Source: Pseudomonas allokribbensis (lineage in GTDB: Bacteria; Pseudomonadota; Gammaproteobacteria; Pseudomonadales; Pseudomonadaceae). From it: DNA of 64,000 nucleotides. The stretch's first letter is position 1. The number at the start of each line of letters is the position of its first letter. The stretch is from assembly GCF_014863605.1 (NCBI RefSeq), contig NZ_CP062252.1, positions 3,357,001-3,421,000 on the forward strand, in the 5' to 3' direction. The notes under the pieces are model-generated. The model made no database searches, was not told the origin of the DNA, and saw only the letters and a program-made list of their open reading frames with translations. Position numbers and translations under genes: made by a program. Positions 49,783 to 59,758 of this stretch are shown here, one piece after another.

Positions 49783-51192
49783 TTATCTGACGTTTGTTTG
49801 TGATGACCATCCTCCGCCCAGCGAACGGAACAGATCGACCAAGGCAATCTGCCGCTGAGTGCTGACTTCGATAAACGCCGTTTCGTTGACGAAGCTGGTG
49901 CGCTGCGCATCGAGATAACGCAGGTGGCTGTCGATACCGCCTTCATAACGGGCCTTGGCCAGACTCAGGGTTTCAGTGCTGGTGTTGGCCAGTGCGCGGC
50001 GCGCGGCTTCCTCTCGGCGCAAGGTGTCGGTGGCGGCCAATGCATCGGCGACCTCGCGGAACGCCGTCTGAATCGTGCCTTCATAGGCCGCCACGGCTGA
50101 ATCCTTACGAGCTTCGGCCAGACTCAGCCCGGCACTGTTGCGACCGGCATCGAATAACGGCAGCGAAAGGTTCGGCACAAAACTCCAGGACCGCGAGCCA
50201 CCGTCGAACAAACCGGACATCTGCGCGCTGGATGTGCCGAAGCTCCCGGTCAGGCTGATGCGCGGAAAGAACGCCGCTCGCGCCGCGCCGATGTCGGCAT
50301 TGCGCGCCTGCAATCGGTGCTCGGCGGCGAGGATGTCCGGTCGGCGCTCGATCAACGTGGAAGTGGTGTCAGGCGCAATGTCCTGAACCAGCATCGGCTC
50401 CGTCGACAGCCGTTCAGGAATCGACTTCGCCGCATCCTTGGTGCCGAGCAACAACACCAGCGCGTTGAAGGCCTGCTGTTTCTGCCGCAGATTGCTTTCC
50501 TGTTCGGCGCGCGATTGTTCCACCAGCCCAAGCGCTTCCTGATAGTCCAGCGCTGTGGCCGTACCGTTCGAGCGGCGCTGGCTGATCAGCGCGAACGAAT
50601 ACTCGCGGCTGATCAGGGTTTGTTGCGTCAGATCCAGACGACGCTGGGCGCCATCGTGAATCAGATACGCCTGGCTGACTTCGGCAATCAGGGCGATTTG
50701 CGCGGCGCGGGCCGCTTCTTCAGTCGCCAGATACTCCTGCAGCGCAGAGTCAGTGAGGCTCTTCACCCGGCCAAACAGATCCAGCTCGTATTCGGGCAGC
50801 GACAGGCCGACTTGATACTGGCTGGCCACCCCTGCCCGGCCGTCGCTGGCCAGGTCCGACGGCAAGCGCTGGCGATTGCCGGACGCGCTTGCATTCAGCC
50901 CGGGAACCCGATCGGCCCGCTGAATGCGGTACTGCGCCCGAGCCTGCTCGATGTCCAGAAGGGTCTGGCGCAATGAGCGATTGTTATCCAGCGCAACCTC
51001 CACCAGACGGCGCAGATCGGGATCGACGATGAACGCCTGCCACGCCAATTGGTTGATCGGAGCGCCTTGTTTCAGCGACTCGCCCGCCCAGTTGTCCGCG
51101 ACCGGTGCAACGGGCCGCTCATAGGTCGGCGCCAACGAGCAACCGGCCAGCAGCATGGCGATCACCAGCGTAGAAAATCCTGAAATACGCAT
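49783..51192 (-). CDS. Outer-membrane efflux lipoprotein, OprM/TtgC-type (NodT family)
   Basis: 469 residues: lipoprotein signal with LAGC box (Cys18), then two outer-membrane-factor repeats typical of the TolC family, such as YELDLFGRVKSLTDSALQEY and PLFDAGRNSAGLSLAEARKD. It forms the outer-membrane channel of a tripartite RND pump with the permease and adaptor genes upstream in the same operon. It ends near the strong terminator at 49708-49744. Confidence 0.92.
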   Translation of the reverse strand: MRISGFSTLVIAMLLAGCSLAPTYERPVAPVADNWAGESLKQGAPINQLAWQAFIVDPDLRRLVEVALDNNRSLRQTLLDIEQARAQYRIQRADRVPGLNASASGNRQRLPSDLASDGRAGVASQYQVGLSLPEYELDLFGRVKSLTDSALQEYLATEEAARAAQIALIAEVSQAYLIHDGAQRRLDLTQQTLISREYSFALISQRRSNGTATALDYQEALGLVEQSRAEQESNLRQKQQAFNALVLLLGTKDAAKSIPERLSTEPMLVQDIAPDTTSTLIERRPDILAAEHRLQARNADIGAARAAFFPRISLTGSFGTSSAQMSGLFDGGSRSWSFVPNLSLPLFDAGRNSAGLSLAEARKDSAVAAYEGTIQTAFREVADALAATDTLRREEAARRALANTSTETLSLAKARYEGGIDSHLRYLDAQRTSFVNETAFIEVSTQRQIALVDLFRSLGGGWSSQTNVR

Positions 51193-51195
51193 GTG

Positions 51196-54100
51196 TCACT
51201 CCTGAGTCAAAGCGGGTTGTTCAATGGGCGCAGGTTTACTGCGCAGCATCGACAGCACCCAGACAAAACAGATCGGTACAAACAACACCCCCAGCAGCGT
51301 CGCGCTGAGCATGCCGCCGATCACCCCGGTACCGATCGCCCGCTGACTTGCGGCCCCTGCCCCGGTCGCCAGTGCCAGCGGCACTACGCCGAGAATGAAC
51401 GCCATAGACGTCATCACGATTGGCCGGAAGCGCAGCCGTGCGGCCTCGATCGCGGCGTCGCGCAGGCTGTAACCTTTCTCCCAAAGCTCCTTGGCGAACT
51501 CGACGATCAGAATCGCGTTTTTCGCCGCCAGACCGATGATGGTGATCAAACCGACCTTGAAGTACACGTCGTTGGGCATGCCGGCGACCATCACTGCCAG
51601 CACTGCACCGATGGCACCAATCGGCACGATCAGCATCACGGTCAGCGGAATCGCCCAGCTCTCGTACAGCGCCACCAGCAGCAGGAACACCACCAGAATG
51701 GCCAGCGCGAACAGCTGCGTGGCCTGACCGCTGGAGACCTTCTCCTGATAAGACAGACCGGTCCACTCGTAGCTGAAGCCGGCCGGCAATTGCGCAGCGA
51801 TACGCTCCATTTCCGCCATGGCTTCACCGGTGCTGTAGCCCGGCCCCGCATCACCGACGATGCGCACCGACGGATAACCGTTGTAGCGCACCACCTGCAC
51901 CGGACCTTCCTCCCAATGCGTGGTGACGAAGGCACTGAGCGGCACCAGATCGCCCGCGGTGTTGTGTACATAAAGCTTGAGCACGCTTTCCGGAGTCATC
52001 CGGTCGCCCTGCTCGGCCTGCACCACCACGCGCTGCTGGCGGCCGGCGTTGGTGAAGTCGTTGATCACCTCCGAGCCGAACGCGGCAGACAACGCACTGC
52101 TGATTGATTCAAAACTCACCCCCAGGGTGCGTGCCTTGTCACGGTCGATCACCACGCGCAATTGCGGCGACTCGGCCAGGCCTTCCATCATGGCGTAGAG
52201 GATTTTCGGGTTGCCGTTGGCCTGACCGAGCACCTGGTCACGGGCACCGAGCAAGGCTTCGCGGCCCAGACCGGCACGATCCTGCAGGCGCAAGGCGAAA
52301 CCACCGGAGTTGCCCAGCCCGTCAATCGGCGGCGGTGGCACGGCCATCACCGCACCGTCGTTGGTCACGGCAAATTGCTCGTTCAGCGCATTGACTTCCG
52401 CCATGGCCGATTGATCTTCGCCACGCTCCGACCAGTCCTTGAACACCGGGAATGCCAGCGCTGCGTTATCGCCCATCCCGGAAAAGCTGAAGCCGGACAC
52501 CAGGAACGTCGACTGAACCCCGTCGCGGGTAGCCAGGTAGCGCTCCAGTTGTTCGCCGGTCGCTTCGGTACGGGTGCGAGTCGCGCCCGGCGGCAACTGG
52601 ACGTCGACGATCATGTAGCCCTGATCCTCCACCGGCACGAAGGATTCCGGCAAGCGCAGGTAGAAGAAGCCGAGCATGGCGATAATGCCCAAATACACCA
52701 ACATCATCCGGCCGGCGCGCGCCACCAGCCCGTTGTTCAGCACCGAATAGCGATCGGTGAGCTTGGCGAAGCCACGGTTGAAAGCGCCGAAGAAGCCACG
52801 CTTTTCATGGTGCCCTTGTGGAATCGGCTTGAGCAGCGTGGCGCATAGCGCCGGGGTGAACGTCAGGGCAAGGAAACCGGAGAACAGAATCGACACCGCC
52901 AGCGATACCGAGAACTGCTGGTAGATCACACCGACCGAGCCGGACATGAACGCCAGCGGCATGAACACCGCCGATAACACCAGGGTGATACCGATGATCG
53001 CGCCCGATACCTGCCCCATGGCTTTCACCGTGGCATCGACCGGCGACAACCCCTCCTCGGCCATGATCCGCTCGACGTTCTCCACCACGACAATTGCGTC
53101 GTCCACCAGAATGCCGATGGCGAGTACCATGCCGAACATGGTCATCATGTTCACCGAAAAGCCCATCAGGTACATCATCATCAGCGTGCCCAACAGACAC
53201 ACTGGAACCACGATCGACGGAATCAGGGTGTAGCGGATGTTCTGCAGGAACAGGAACATCACCAGAAATACCAGGACCATCGCTTCGATCAGGGTATGAA
53301 TCACCTTCTCGATCGCGACATCAACGAAACGCGAGGTGTCGTAAGGAACGGAATATTCCACGTCATCCGGGAAGTACGCCGACAGTTCGGCCAGGCGCTG
53401 CTTGACTGCGGTTGCGGTCTGGATTGCGTTGGCGCCGGGCGACAACTGGATCGCCGCTGCCACGGCAGGTCTGCCATTGAGACGCGAGTTGAAGTTGTAA
53501 CTTTCCTGACCGATTTCCACGCGGGCGACGTCGCCCAGTTTGACCGTGGAACCGTCCTCGTTGGCACGCAGGACAATGCGTGAGAATTCTTCCGGATTGT
53601 CCAGCGTACCTTTCACCGCCAGGGTGGCGGTCAGTTCCTGCAGGCTGCTGGTCGGCGTACTACCGAAGCTGCCGGCCGGCACTTGTACGTTCTGGCCGCG
53701 GATGGCCGCGCTGACGTCGTCGATGGACAGCCCGTAGCCCACCAGTTTCTGCGGGTCGAGCCAGACGCGCATCGCCGCTTCGGAGGAGAAGAACTGCAGC
53801 TTGCCGACACCCGGAACCCGGCGCAGCTCGTTGTTGATATTGCGCGCGGCGTAGTCGCCCAGTGCGGTGGTGTCGCTGTGCTGGGTGCCCTCCTTATAGT
53901 TCAGCGCATAGATCAGCAAGAACCCGGCACTGGTCTGCTCCACTTCCAGACCTTGGGTGAGCACGGCTTGCGGCATCCGCGCTTCAGCTTTTTTCAGACG
54001 GTTTTGCACGTCAACCTGAGCGAGCTGCGGGTCGGTGCCCGGCTGGAACGTCACTGCGATCTCGGCGATACCGTTGGAGTTGTTGGTCGACTCGAAATAC

Positions 54101-54327
54101 AGCAGATTCTTCGCACCGTTGAGCGACTCTTCGATCACACTGGTGACCGAGTCCACCAGCACCTTCGCGGAGGCGCCGGGATAGGTTGCTGTCACCTTGA
54201 TCTGCGGCGGCGCGACGTTGGGGTATTGCGCCACCGGCAGCATCGGAATGACCAGCAGACCGGCCAGAGAGATGAACAATGCCACCACCCAGGCGAAGTT
54301 CGGGCGTTTGATGAAAAACTGAGACAT
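51196..54327 (-). CDS. RND multidrug efflux permease, MexB/TtgB-type
   Basis: 1043 residues, the normal length of hydrophobe/amphiphile efflux RND permeases. The first helix [20 protein letters not shown], the [18 protein letters not shown] motif (proton-relay Asp pair) and the [20 protein letters not shown] motif are present. It exports solvents, drugs or plant compounds from the periplasm with the adaptor and channel proteins; gene order adaptor-permease-channel matches mexAB-oprM. The intergenic gap to the channel gene is 3 bases. Confidence 0.95.
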   Translation of the reverse strand: MSQFFIKRPNFAWVVALFISLAGLLVIPMLPVAQYPNVAPPQIKVTATYPGASAKVLVDSVTSVIEESLNGAKNLLYFESTNNSNGIAEIAVTFQPGTDPQLAQVDVQNRLKKAEARMPQAVLTQGLEVEQTSAGFLLIYALNYKEGTQHSDTTALGDYAARNINNELRRVPGVGKLQFFSSEAAMRVWLDPQKLVGYGLSIDDVSAAIRGQNVQVPAGSFGSTPTSSLQELTATLAVKGTLDNPEEFSRIVLRANEDGSTVKLGDVARVEIGQESYNFNSRLNGRPAVAAAIQLSPGANAIQTATAVKQRLAELSAYFPDDVEYSVPYDTSRFVDVAIEKVIHTLIEAMVLVFLVMFLFLQNIRYTLIPSIVVPVCLLGTLMMMYLMGFSVNMMTMFGMVLAIGILVDDAIVVVENVERIMAEEGLSPVDATVKAMGQVSGAIIGITLVLSAVFMPLAFMSGSVGVIYQQFSVSLAVSILFSGFLALTFTPALCATLLKPIPQGHHEKRGFFGAFNRGFAKLTDRYSVLNNGLVARAGRMMLVYLGIIAMLGFFYLRLPESFVPVEDQGYMIVDVQLPPGATRTRTEATGEQLERYLATRDGVQSTFLVSGFSFSGMGDNAALAFPVFKDWSERGEDQSAMAEVNALNEQFAVTNDGAVMAVPPPPIDGLGNSGGFALRLQDRAGLGREALLGARDQVLGQANGNPKILYAMMEGLAESPQLRVVIDRDKARTLGVSFESISSALSAAFGSEVINDFTNAGRQQRVVVQAEQGDRMTPESVLKLYVHNTAGDLVPLSAFVTTHWEEGPVQVVRYNGYPSVRIVGDAGPGYSTGEAMAEMERIAAQLPAGFSYEWTGLSYQEKVSSGQATQLFALAILVVFLLLVALYESWAIPLTVMLIVPIGAIGAVLAVMVAGMPNDVYFKVGLITIIGLAAKNAILIVEFAKELWEKGYSLRDAAIEAARLRFRPIVMTSMAFILGVVPLALATGAGAASQRAIGTGVIGGMLSATLLGVLFVPICFVWVLSMLRSKPAPIEQPALTQE

Positions 54328-54354
54328 CGGAATATCCTCGCGGCGATGGCGCCC

Positions 54355-55512
54355 TTACTGTTTCGACTCAGGCGTCAGCGCCTGGGCTTGAGGCTGAGCA
54401 GGCGCGACCTTGGCGCCTGCCTGCAGGCCACTCAGGCCGCTGACAATCACCTGATCGCCAGCCTTCAGGCCTTCACTGATCTGCCAGCGCGAACCCTGCA
54501 TGGAACCAGTCACCACAGTGCGCGCTTCGGCGCGGCCGTCGGCGCCGACCACCATGACTTGCGCCCCGCCATCGCTGCCGCGCTGCACCGAGCGCTGTGG
54601 CACGAGAATGGCCTGATTGTCGGTGCCTTGAGGTGTGCGCACGCGCACGAACATGCCCGGCAGCAACACACCGTCACTGTTGGCGAACTTGCCACGCAAC
54701 GACACCTGGCCGGTGCCACGGTCAACGGCGACATCGGTAAACATCAGGGCGCCCTGACGCTCGTAAGCAGTGCCGTCAACACGAATCGACAACGCCTTGT
54801 TGTCGTCGGCGGAGAGTTTGCCGCCCTTGAGCGATTCGCGCAGACGCAGCGCGTCAGCGGCCGATTGGGTGAAGTCGACATACACCGGATCCAGCTGCTG
54901 AATCCGCGCCATCAACGTTGCGTCACCCTGACCGACCAAGGCGCCTTCGGTGACCAGTGCGCGGCCAACACGCCCGGAAATCGGCGCGGTCACCGAGGCA
55001 TAACCCAGGTTCAACCGGGCGCTTTGCAGATCAGCCTGGGCTGAACGCGTGGCCGCCTGAGCACTGCGCAGGTCAGCCATGGCGCTGTCGAAATCCTGTT
55101 GGCTGACCGCTTCGATTTTTACCAGCGGTTCATAGCGCTTGACCCGTGCCTGAGCCTCGAGCGCAACGGACTGAGCACGGGCCAGTTCACCTTCGGCCCT
55201 GGACAACGCCGCTTTGAGTGGCGCCGGATCAATCTGGAACAACAGATCTCCGGCTTTTACATCAGCGCCCTCTTCAAAACGCTTCTGCATCACGATGCCG
55301 GGCACCCGCGCACGCACTTCCGCAACGCGCATCGGTTCCACACGGCCCGGCAACTCTGACGTCAGTGCCAGTGGCTCAGTCTTCACTGCAAGCACCTCTA
55401 CCGGACGCGCCACTTCAGCCATATCCGCCTGTTCATTCGCTGGTCCACACCCGGCCAGCGCAATGGCAACTGCCAACGACCCCGCCATCCCTACTGCACG
55501 CAAATTGCCCAT
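54355..55512 (-). CDS. Periplasmic adaptor lipoprotein, MexA/TtgA-type
   Basis: 385 residues: lipoprotein signal with LAGC (Cys22), the barrel/lipoyl start VRARVPGIVMQKRFEEGADV, a coiled-coil hairpin at about 100-160 and a C-terminal beta domain. It links the RND permease to the outer-membrane channel. First gene of the three-gene efflux operon; divergent from a TetR gene through a short region with a palindromic operator. Confidence 0.93.
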   Translation of the reverse strand: MGNLRAVGMAGSLAVAIALAGCGPANEQADMAEVARPVEVLAVKTEPLALTSELPGRVEPMRVAEVRARVPGIVMQKRFEEGADVKAGDLLFQIDPAPLKAALSRAEGELARAQSVALEAQARVKRYEPLVKIEAVSQQDFDSAMADLRSAQAATRSAQADLQSARLNLGYASVTAPISGRVGRALVTEGALVGQGDATLMARIQQLDPVYVDFTQSAADALRLRESLKGGKLSADDNKALSIRVDGTAYERQGALMFTDVAVDRGTGQVSLRGKFANSDGVLLPGMFVRVRTPQGTDNQAILVPQRSVQRGSDGGAQVMVVGADGRAEARTVVTGSMQGSRWQISEGLKAGDQVIVSGLSGLQAGAKVAPAQPQAQALTPESKQ

Positions 55513-55565
55513 ATCTCACCCAAGGCTTGATTGAATTTGGTGCGAATGCTACTTTCAAAATCCTA

Positions 55566-55585
55566 ATGAGTCAATAATGACTCAT
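55566..55585. promoter_or_regulatory. Palindromic operator between efflux operon and TetR gene
   Basis: Perfect repeat ATGAGTCA-ATAA-TGACTCAT in the 119-base gap between the divergent adaptor and TetR genes. Very likely the binding site of the TetR at 55632 controlling both genes. Confidence 0.65.
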
Positions 55586-55631
55586 ATGAGAATTTAGTGA
55601 ATCCAGTATGAAGATCACTTGAGGCTTGGTG

Positions 55632-56243
55632 ATGAACCCGATTTCCCATGAAGAACAACTGCTCAAATCATTGACTGTGGCAGTCGTCAATCGGCCGCGG
55701 GCAACAATGAAAGAGCTGGCGCAATTGGCAGGTGTAAGCAAGGCCACCCTGCACCGCTACTGCGGAACAAGGGAAAACCTGGGGCAGCGGCTGGAGGAGT
55801 ACGTCGAAAGTACGCTGAATCTGGTAATCCGCAGCGCCGGATTGCAGCAACAACAGCCGCTGGACGCACTGCGTCGATTGATCCGCGAGCATCTCGCACA
55901 TCGAGAACTGCTTGCCTTTCTGATGGCGCAATACCGCCCTGATTTCCTCGACTTCGAACGGAGTGATACACGCTGGCAGTTTTACTTGGAGGCGCTTGAC
56001 GGATTTTTCCTCAGAGGCCAGCAAAAAGGGCTTTTTCGCATCGACATCACTGCAGCGGTTTTTACCGAACTGTTCATCACTCTGGTCTACGGGCTGGTGG
56101 ACGCCGAACAACGCGGGCGTGCAGCCAACGCCGACTCGGCACGAACGCTTGAGCAGATGTTCCTGCATGGAGCGCTGTCGGGTGGAGAGTTACGCGAGCA
56201 CACCTGCGAACAGGAAAGAACGCTTCAGTCCTCAGAAGTGTGA
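55632..56243 (+). CDS. TetR-family transcriptional regulator of the efflux operon (paralogue B)
   Basis: 203 residues: DNA-binding domain RPRATMKELAQLAGVSKATL followed by HRYCGTRENLGQRL and a helical ligand domain. It is the close paralogue of the protein at 49124 but flanks the efflux operon divergently with a perfect palindrome between. The ATG at 55632 has GAGG seven bases upstream, better than TTG 55626. Its 3' end overlaps the convergent small membrane gene at 56232. Expected to derepress the pump when a toxic ligand binds. Confidence 0.9.
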   Translation: MNPISHEEQLLKSLTVAVVNRPRATMKELAQLAGVSKATLHRYCGTRENLGQRLEEYVESTLNLVIRSAGLQQQQPLDALRRLIREHLAHRELLAFLMAQYRPDFLDFERSDTRWQFYLEALDGFFLRGQQKGLFRIDITAAVFTELFITLVYGLVDAEQRGRAANADSARTLEQMFLHGALSGGELREHTCEQERTLQSSEV

Positions 56244-56378
56244 GAAGGCATCGCTGATACTGGCAACCGGAGGGTGATTGGAATGATGAACAACAGTGTG
56301 GCCAGCGAGCTGAGGCCGAAAATACAGAGCCCCCGAAATCAGCGCGAGCACCAGCAAAACGAACAGAAACCGACGCAT
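56232..56378 (-). CDS. Small membrane protein with PVASISDAF C-terminus (family copy 2)
   Basis: 48 residues: hydrophobic helix near 4-19 (FLFVLLVLALISGALYF) and a short periplasmic tail ending PVASISDAFSHF. GGAGG six bases before the ATG. It shares the PVASI-x-D-x-F C-terminal signature, ribosome site spacing and upstream sequence with the 60-residue gene at 48662-48844. Its 3' end overlaps the TetR gene by 12 bases. Too short for most gene finders; function unknown. Confidence 0.72.
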   Translation of the reverse strand: MRRFLFVLLVLALISGALYFRPQLAGHTVVHHSNHPPVASISDAFSHF

Positions 56379-56544
56379 CGAATACCTCCATCGTCCGGCC
56401 TTGGGCCGAACGCAGTTTTTTTGTTATTGGTGATTCGAGTCTGGTCCCGCGACAAGGGAGAAAGCTTTGCCGAACGCGCCAGAGTTTTTGCAAATCGTGC
56501 CAGTGCCTGTCGTTCCAAAGGCTTTTACCCAAATGGGGACTCAG

Positions 56545-57546
56545 ATGATGTCCACTGTCCGTAGCACCGCTCTGCTGGGGTTCAAAGAGTTTGCTGTCAG
56601 TCAGGGAATCGATCCGGATTCGGCACTGGCTGAGATTGGTCTGCCCGGAGACCCACTGAATGCTCAATTCTCCGGCGCCCAGTTCAATGCCTTGGTCGAG
56701 TTGTGTGCGGTGCGTTCGAACAATCCTCTGTTCGGCTTACAGTTTGGCTTGCGCCAAGGCACGCAAAGTCTAGGCACCCTGGTGTACGCCATGCGCAGTA
56801 CAGCGAATGTGGGTGAGGCGCTGAACCTGCTGATACGCTATTTCCATATCCATAGCGACGGCGCGTTAGTGCGTCTCGAATGCCAGACCGGCAGTGCTCT
56901 GCTTATCTACGACGTCATTGACGGAACGTTGGTATCGGTACGTCAGACGGTGGAGCTGGCGATGGGAATTGCCGTATGTTTGCTCCGCGAGCTGATGGGG
57001 CATGCCTGGAAACCTAGAGGTTTGACACTGCGTCATAGCGCTCCTGAAAACCGCATGGCCTATCGCGCTCTTCTGGGCACGCATCCGCGCTTTGACAGTA
57101 CCGTCAATGCCTGGGTTTTTGATGAGTCACTGCTGGCGATACCGCTGGGTGCGGCGAATGCAAGGTGTCAACAGTTAGCCCAGCAGCACATCGATGAGCT
57201 CGCACGCATAACGCTCAAAGAATTGCCGTCCTACGTGCAAAAGCGGCTGCGTGATGAACTGGCCCATGGTCCAGTCACGCTTCGCGAAATGGCCGAGTAC
57301 ATGATGATCAGCCCGCGCACCTTGCAACGTTATCTATCGGCAGAAGGCACACGATTTCAGGAGCTGCTGGACGAAACGCGCCAGTCGATGGCCGTGCGCT
57401 ACCTCTGCGACTCATCAATCAGCCTGACGCAGGTGGCAAGTCTGTTGGGTTACGCTGATCTGAGCACTTTTTCCCGAGCTTTCACTCGCTGGAATGGCGT
57501 AAGCCCACAAAAGTGGAAACAGCGCATGCAACACACCAAACGGTAA
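56545..57546 (+). CDS. AraC-family transcriptional regulator (OruR/ArgR-like), first of a tandem pair
   Basis: 333 residues: an N-terminal domain of the arabinose-binding-like PF12625 type (GFKEFAVSQGIDPDSALAEI, then NNPLFGLQFGLRQGT) and C-terminal AraC double helix-turn-helix (about 235-330: PVTLREMAEYMMISPRTLQR, LLGYADLSTFSRAFTRW). ATG 56545 has GGGG six bases upstream; a TTG at 56467 is less likely. Related regulators respond to amino acids, lipids or esters. It may control the catabolic cluster or the efflux pump; no direct evidence. Confidence 0.9.
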   Translation: MMSTVRSTALLGFKEFAVSQGIDPDSALAEIGLPGDPLNAQFSGAQFNALVELCAVRSNNPLFGLQFGLRQGTQSLGTLVYAMRSTANVGEALNLLIRYFHIHSDGALVRLECQTGSALLIYDVIDGTLVSVRQTVELAMGIAVCLLRELMGHAWKPRGLTLRHSAPENRMAYRALLGTHPRFDSTVNAWVFDESLLAIPLGAANARCQQLAQQHIDELARITLKELPSYVQKRLRDELAHGPVTLREMAEYMMISPRTLQRYLSAEGTRFQELLDETRQSMAVRYLCDSSISLTQVASLLGYADLSTFSRAFTRWNGVSPQKWKQRMQHTKR

Positions 57547-57551
57547 ACGAC

Positions 57552-58604
57552 ATGGTTTCCAATCCGTTCATTCGTGCACTCAGCCTGACAGGATTTGAGC
57601 AATTTGCTCGGCGCCAGGGCCTGGACCCGAACCACATGTTGCGACAAACCTCTATACCTGTGGCATCGCTACAGCGCCCGGAAGATATCCTGTCCTTCCA
57701 GCACTATTGCGGCTTGCTGGAACTATGCCGCCAGCGTTCGAATAACCCGTTGTTCGGTCTGGAGTTCGGGCTCGATCAGGGTGTCGATGTCTTTGGCGAT
57801 ATTTTTTTCCTGATTCACAACGCCCGTACCATTGGCGAGGCCTTGCTCGAGCTGCGTGCCAACTTCGCGCTTTACAACGGCGCAGCGCAAATTGACCTGG
57901 AAGTTATTGATGGAGTCGCGCTGCTTGGTTACCGGACGGATGGGACGGCGATCGGCGGATTACCCCAGGCCGAAGAACTCGCGTGTGGTGTCGGTCTACA
58001 ACTGATGCGAACCCTGGTCGGGAACCAATGGCAGCCCGCAGCGGTAATGCTACGGCATGTGCCGCTTGCCGATGAACGGGATTATCAGCAGGCGCTAGGT
58101 ATCAAGCCGACCTTCTCTGCTGCACATACTGGACTTCTATTTGATGCGTGTGTCTTGGTGCAGCCGCTGGATTGCGCCAGTGAAGCCTTGCATCAACTCA
58201 TAGCTGGACATCTGTCAGGCATTGAACGCTTGTCGACAGACGCGATGCCGGGCTACGTCAGGCAATTGCTACGCAATTTATTGCCCAGCGGGCGTGCGAC
58301 CATCGACAGAGTGGCCAATTGCATGGCAATCAATCCGCGTACCTTGCAACGCCACCTGGCGCAAGAAAACACATCATTTCAGCAATTGTTGGATGAGACG
58401 CGCCAGCAGTTGGTACGCAACTATCTTCAGACACCGACAATCAGTCTTACGCAAGTGGCGCGTTTGCTTGGTTATGCCGATGTCAGTACTTTTTCGCGGG
58501 CTTTTCATCGCTGGTTTGGCGTGTCTGTGCTCGGGTGGTGTAGGCAATCCGGGGTGAGCAGACAGCCATTATTACTTCGGAATCGAGTGAGAGAGCGACC
58601 TTAA
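57552..58604 (+). CDS. AraC-family transcriptional regulator, second of a tandem pair
   Basis: 350 residues, paralogous to its upstream neighbour with the same two-domain layout (SNNPLFGLEFGLDQGVDVFG, then INPRTLQRHLAQENTSFQQL and LLGYADVSTFSRAFHRW). The tail after the AraC domain is longer and basic. It begins 5 bases after the first gene's stop; a GTG at 57513 would overlap and is less likely. The pair arose by duplication and may have different ligands. Confidence 0.9.
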   Translation: MVSNPFIRALSLTGFEQFARRQGLDPNHMLRQTSIPVASLQRPEDILSFQHYCGLLELCRQRSNNPLFGLEFGLDQGVDVFGDIFFLIHNARTIGEALLELRANFALYNGAAQIDLEVIDGVALLGYRTDGTAIGGLPQAEELACGVGLQLMRTLVGNQWQPAAVMLRHVPLADERDYQQALGIKPTFSAAHTGLLFDACVLVQPLDCASEALHQLIAGHLSGIERLSTDAMPGYVRQLLRNLLPSGRATIDRVANCMAINPRTLQRHLAQENTSFQQLLDETRQQLVRNYLQTPTISLTQVARLLGYADVSTFSRAFHRWFGVSVLGWCRQSGVSRQPLLLRNRVRERP

Positions 58605-58785
58605 GGAGGTTCATTGGTACCTTCACTTGAACTTTTTGGGTTGAGATCAGCTTCTACAAAAAGCTTAGTTACCAATCGGTGGCAGACTTGTTGCCGTTCG
58701 TGACCCGCAGCAATCGGCCAATTGCTGTCAGCGGGAGCCATGCGGGCTTAGGATATGGGCTCTCCCCAAAGAGGGTCTTTCCCTT

Positions 58786-58962
58786 ATGAGTGAATCTGTG
58801 CAGACAAACGTGACATGCGAAGATCCAGTTGATGGGAGCGGAGACGTCATTATCGATCTCCCTCCGGATGTACTTGCAGCAATGAACGTCGGTTTGGGTG
58901 ATTCCTTGAGCATTAGAGTTGATCGACGGATCGGTAGTGCTAAAATCACTCCGCGGCACTGA
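58786..58962 (+). CDS. AbrB/MazE-like antitoxin, partner not found
   Basis: 58 residues: CEDPVDGSGDVIIDLPPDVL, then AAMNVGLGDSLSIRVDRRIG, the swapped-hairpin pattern of AbrB-type antitoxins seen in many Pseudomonas genomes. No toxin-like gene follows or precedes within 300 bases, so it is orphaned or its partner was lost. Too short for a 60-residue cutoff; GAGGG about 10 bases before the ATG. Confidence 0.7.
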   Translation: MSESVQTNVTCEDPVDGSGDVIIDLPPDVLAAMNVGLGDSLSIRVDRRIGSAKITPRH

Positions 58963-59279
58963 CAAGCAATCTTGAGGCCGTTGTCGACCGAGGCTGTTTG
59001 AAGACGGTTAAAGAGACTTCAAAACGGTGCATGCCTTTCACACAGTCTGGGCCGATAGCTGCCACTCAGGAGTGACCGCTTTCGGCCAGAAGCGGACATT
59101 CAGGAACGACTGCTTCCGACCCAGAGCGGACATTGCTTTGCGAAGCTGAGGAGTAGTATCACCCGAGCGTAAATGTCATGTGTCGCTGCGACTCCTTCTG
59201 TGGATGATCAGCAAGGAAAGAATGATTCACAAACGAATCATAGCTACGATGCATGGCGATATCTGGCAAAGGAGACGGT
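58963..59279. other. Intergenic region with repeat array
   Basis: 317 bases dominated by the repeat at 59048-59136; no gene supported. Confidence 0.6.
59048..59136. repeat. Dispersed TGGCCGAT-type repeat, copy 4
   Basis: Two to three units around GGGCCGATAGCTGCCAC, TTTCGGCCAGAAGCGGAC and TTCCGACCCAGAGCGGAC. Confidence 0.65.
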
Positions 59280-59657
59280 ATGCCACAGCTCACATGGGAT
59301 CCTTTTGATCTGGTCGCCGTACTCGGCGTCGTTCCTTCTCACGATGAATTTGATACGTCGCATCGGTATTTGATTGAACAAGGCTCCCTCAGGCTGGAAC
59401 TGACAATCTGGCAATACGATTCTGATGTAGAAATTCAGATGTGGGAGACGTCATTACCCAAACCCATCATCAAGTACAAGTTGCTCGGATGCCCTGGTAT
59501 CCGCGTTGTTGACGATAAGCGCGGCACATTTGTGGAGTTCGCCGCATCGAATACTTTCACCGGACGATATGACGGATATTCGGTAATTCCGTACGGCCTA
59601 AGGCTTTGGGTCGATCCACAGTTTTTTCTAGAGCCGTTTAGCTATGGGGTTGCTTAG
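59280..59657 (+). CDS. Hypothetical protein
   Basis: 125 residues from ATG 59280, which has AAAGGAGA four to five bases upstream; the ATG at 59253 lacks this. The sequence is rich in beta-strand-forming residues (LRLELTIWQYDSDVEIQM, then RLWVDPQFFLEPF) and lacks membrane segments. No family recognised. It lies between two repeat arrays, a typical place for cargo genes of an island. Confidence 0.6.
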   Translation: MPQLTWDPFDLVAVLGVVPSHDEFDTSHRYLIEQGSLRLELTIWQYDSDVEIQMWETSLPKPIIKYKLLGCPGIRVVDDKRGTFVEFAASNTFTGRYDGYSVIPYGLRLWVDPQFFLEPFSYGVA

Positions 59658-59664
59658 GGTCAAG

Positions 59665-59742
59665 TGTGGTCAACCACGAATGCCCGCTTCTGGCCGTTAG
59701 CGGCCACTTGCGAACGTCCGTTTTTGGCCGATAGCAGCCATT
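59665..59742. repeat. Dispersed TGGCCGAT-type repeat, copy 5
   Basis: Units around TTCTGGCCGTTAGCGGCCAC and TTTTTGGCCGATAGCAGCC. It lies between the hypothetical gene and the 3' end of the KfrA-like gene. Confidence 0.6.
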
Positions 59743-59758
59743 GGTGGGACCAAGTGTA

